Origin: Planctomycetaceae bacterium
Lineage (GTDB): Bacteria > Planctomycetota > Planctomycetia > Planctomycetales > Planctomycetaceae
DNA: 22,089 bases
Direction of reading: 5' to 3'
NCBI GenBank assembly: GCA_003503535.1
Contig: DOCI01000105.1
Coordinates: 46,257-68,345, forward strand
Part shown: piece by piece, positions 16,825-22,089 of the stretch
Layout of the letters: every line of letters begins with the position of its first letter
Position numbering within the stretch: the stretch's first letter is position 1
Program-made: the position numbers and the translations under genes
The notes under the pieces: model-generated
What the model was told of the DNA's origin: nothing
Databases searched by the model: none
Seen by the model: only the letters and a program-made list of their open reading frames with translations

Positions 16825-17141
16825 TGTTGTACTTTTCTGTCGAGACTCTGCGAAAAATCATTCCGAAGACATAGAGGTGGACCGATCAGTCCAGACGCAT
16901 AAATGATAATCTCGGTTCATCCTACCCACGTCACGCAACGAAAGTCAAATTTGAGTTGTAATAACCTGGAAAAGAGGGGGCAGGTTTTCCGTTCGCAACG
17001 ATTGTGCACGTAATGAGTCTGTCCAATGCAATACGAAATGAAATGGATATATGTTCAGTTTCAGTTTGAATGCTGTGTGCATAGTCAGGAATGAATCTCT
17101 TGAAATTCAAACGAGACTTTTTTTAGAACGCCGTGTTAAAT
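16825..17141. other. Intergenic region upstream of the envelope operon
   Basis: No gene or RNA gene is seen. It should contain the promoter of the 216-residue gene. It holds AACCTG...CAGGTT and GGAAAA...TTTTCC arms that overlap and exclude each other (about 16970-16993), and a plus-strand terminator-like element TCTCTTG-aaatt-CAA-ac-GAGA followed by seven T (17096-17124). No plus-strand gene lies before that element; it might end an unseen short transcript. Confidence 0.35.
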
Positions 17142-17444
17142 TCAGAATGGTGTGTTTAATAAATTCATATACCGATCAAGAGACAATTTATCGATCATGA
17201 AGCATATTCTATGAAATGGATACTTGATTGTTGATCTGTCTGTTTCTAAAATTTTGCGAATCCATTTTGGATCTCCTGCCACAGCAATCACCTGCCACCA
17301 CATAGTTGCATCGACCAGTACATCTGTGTCCCTTCCTGAAGCCTCTCCGCAGGTCATTACACATTTCTGCTGCTTACCGCTGTTTAAGTTATTCAGTTGC
17401 TTCCAGTAGTCCGTATGTTTCGGGCTCAAAATCCATCGTTTCAT
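17142..17444 (-). CDS. Possible small protein of unknown function
   Basis: A 100-residue frame beginning [20 protein letters not shown], with a tryptophan- and charge-rich middle ([20 protein letters not shown]). Composition and codons are plausible for a protein, and GAGGGAAGA lies about nine bases before the ATG. I recognise no family. Against it: its start is only 24 bases from the start of the divergent DUF1559 gene, so no separate promoters fit between them, and its last third lies in AT-rich sequence. It may be real, decayed or chance. Confidence 0.45.
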   Translation of the reverse strand: MKRWILSPKHTDYWKQLNNLNSGKQQKCVMTCGEASGRDTDVLVDATMWWQVIAVAGDPKWIRKILETDRSTIKYPFHRICFMIDKLSLDRYMNLLNTPF

Positions 17445-17468
17445 TTTTTCTTCCCTCAGGAGAGAACA

Positions 17469-18578
17469 ATGCTGACACCGTTGCCTCGGTCGAATGACCG
17501 GAATGCTTTCACTCTGATTGAATTGCTGGTTGTTATCGCAATCATTGCCATTCTGGTTGCACTGCTGTTACCAGCTGTCCAGCAGGCCCGCGAAGCAGCT
17601 CGTCGCTCTGCCTGCAAAAACAATCTCAAGCAGTTGGGACTGGCGCTCCACAATTACCACGATGTATTCAATGTCCTGCCTCCCCGAAAACATGGCACTG
17701 GAGCCTGCACGAGCGGTACGACCACTTTGGGGACTCGCTATAACGGAAACTGCAACCGAATGAGTGCATTCTTTTCCCTGCTTCCCTATGTGGAACAGGG
17801 TCCTTTGTATGACGTTATTAAAGCTGGAGATGCGACAATCCCGATCTCTCCCAATGGACCGGCTGCCTACGAAAGCTGGCCAGCCTGGGACGTGGTCATC
17901 GCGACCTTCCTGTGCCCGTCCGACGGTTCTCGAAGCACAGATGTGAAAGCTCACAACTATGTCTTTTGTATTGGCGACTCTCCGAACAATACAATCAGTG
18001 CCACAACTGTTCGTGGAATGTTCGGCTACCGCAGCAAAACTCAATTCCGGGATGTGACCGATGGACTGAGTAACACAATCATGATGAGCGAACACCTGGC
18101 ATTCGATGCCGCCCTGGGCACAAGCTCAGGACTTCGTGTCACTCAGGGGATTGCAATGAACGCTGTCGGTTTGGGCAGTGGTACCAACGAAAACCCAAGT
18201 CAATGTCTGGCCTTCCAGAACGGAAGTGGCTATGTCGCCACAGCCAGTGTTAAAGCCAAGCACGGACGATCTCTCTGGGATGGTCAGGCCGAACGAAACG
18301 GTTTCACAACAATTCTGCCGCCGAATTCCACCAGCTGTTCAGAAGGCACGAACGCCAATGCCGATGCCACCAACTCCATCCTCTCACCCTCCAGCTGGCA
18401 TAAAGGGGGTGTGCAATGTTTGATGGGCGATGGTTCTGTCCGCTTCATCAGTGAAAACATCGACACTAACGGTTTGCCAGTCGATGCTCCCGATCAAGCC
18501 TCCGGTGGACCCAGCCCTTACGGCGTCTGGGGTTCCCTCGGCTCAAAATCGGGTGGCGAAGTGGTTGGCGAATTCTAA
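17469..18578 (+). CDS. DUF1559 prepilin-like protein with H-X9-DG motif (copy 2)
   Basis: A 369-residue protein. After a short leader it reads [18 protein letters not shown]; Phe14 is the expected first mature residue, Glu18 the conserved Glu5, and Ala the -1 residue as in copy 1. The family signature [20 protein letters not shown] follows, and [12 protein letters not shown] near the end is the H-X9-DG motif. Outside these parts it is well diverged from the copy at 10849. AGGAG is six to seven bases before the ATG at 17469; an upstream in-frame TTG would add 24 residues with no leader match. No lipoprotein gene follows this copy. A strong terminator lies 97 bases after the stop. Confidence 0.93.
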   Translation: MLTPLPRSNDRNAFTLIELLVVIAIIAILVALLLPAVQQAREAARRSACKNNLKQLGLALHNYHDVFNVLPPRKHGTGACTSGTTTLGTRYNGNCNRMSAFFSLLPYVEQGPLYDVIKAGDATIPISPNGPAAYESWPAWDVVIATFLCPSDGSRSTDVKAHNYVFCIGDSPNNTISATTVRGMFGYRSKTQFRDVTDGLSNTIMMSEHLAFDAALGTSSGLRVTQGIAMNAVGLGSGTNENPSQCLAFQNGSGYVATASVKAKHGRSLWDGQAERNGFTTILPPNSTSCSEGTNANADATNSILSPSSWHKGGVQCLMGDGSVRFISENIDTNGLPVDAPDQASGGPSPYGVWGSLGSKSGGEVVGEF

Positions 18579-18672
18579 CAGCATACTGTTCTCCCTGATG
18601 CCGTCGCATTTCTCTACATAGATGGCCCAGTAAGAACTTGCGCCTGATCTGTACTGCATCAAGAGATTTATC

Positions 18673-18706
18673 AAGGCCGGGATGACATTTGTCATCCCGG
18701 CTTTCT
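18673..18706 (+). terminator. Intrinsic terminator after the second DUF1559 gene
   Basis: GCCGGGATGAC (18676-18686) pairs perfectly with GTCATCCCGGC (18691-18701) around an ATTT loop, followed by TTTCTTCG. It separates the DUF1559 transcript from dnaE. Confidence 0.9.
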
Positions 18707-18865
18707 TCGTATGGCACCCTCAAGAATAAGATTTGTTACACATCTGGTTTCGCTGATGGAAACCCGGTTTCAAATCGGGTAGAATTCGATTCCACACAAA
18801 ACTCTCTCAGTTCTGCTGGATCTCCCGGAACTGATGATGGACCACATGGCTTGTCGAGGATGACA
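18707..18865 (+). promoter_or_regulatory. dnaE upstream region with competing small hairpins
   Basis: The bases between the terminator and dnaE hold the arms GTTTC, GAAAC, GTTTC (about 18748-18772): the middle can pair with either outer arm, and ACCCG/CGGGT forms a further stem. CAGTTC and GAACTG form another inverted repeat near the start. No clear promoter was found. These may be regulatory or chance. Confidence 0.3.

Positions 18866-22089
<3,224 letters not shown>

Overview
The window looks like a piece of a planctomycete chromosome, probably Planctomycetaceae (Gimesia/Rubinisphaera-like). The reasons are two DUF1559 prepilin-like genes with the C-terminal H-X9-DG motif, a small planctomycete-type lipoprotein behind one of them, a secreted heme peroxidase with an LEPR-XLL-like N-terminus and RTX repeats, and short dispersed palindromes with the core GACAGGC...GCCTGTC. 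The base composition is roughly balanced. The genus is inference; no rRNA or other phylogenetic marker is present apart from a partial dnaE.

Layout. (1) 1-4947, minus strand: part of a tad (tight adherence, Flp-type pilus) locus in the order prepilin peptidase (TadV/CpaA), CpaB/RcpC, secretin CpaC/RcpA, CpaE/TadZ. CpaE is cut by the window start. No Flp pilin gene is visible. A 467-base gap between the peptidase and cpaB carries two dispersed palindromes facing each other. (2) 5245-7819, minus: a large peroxidase-RTX protein with its own strong terminator. (3) 8114-10238, plus: a DnaA-family protein reduced to the AAA+ and DNA-binding domains, then ScpB, separated by a stretch bounded by inverted repeats. 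(4) 10345-11874, minus: DUF1559 prepilin-like protein and a lipoprotein. (5) 12503-14266, plus: a NodU/TobZ-type O-carbamoyltransferase, facing a small conserved protein of unknown function (14299-14541, minus). (6) 14944-16824, minus: three envelope genes. Two encode proteins with one membrane helix and a long coiled coil, one of them with a beta-rich C-terminal domain, and a 45-residue membrane protein overlaps the second. (7) 17142-17444, minus: a possible small gene almost touching a second DUF1559 gene (17469-18578, plus) with a strong terminator. (8) 18866 to the end, plus: dnaE, the replicative polymerase alpha subunit, missing roughly its last hundred residues.

How the parts relate. 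The tad genes form a surface-fibre machine. The DUF1559 proteins carry type IV pilin-like leaders but belong to a different prepilin class, so a link to the Tad peptidase is not shown. The DnaA-like, ScpB and DnaE genes all serve chromosome replication or segregation but are not one operon. The least explained part is the three-gene envelope operon at 14944-16824. The DnaA-like protein, with an unusual Walker B motif and an altered DNA-recognition motif, is the most interesting single gene.
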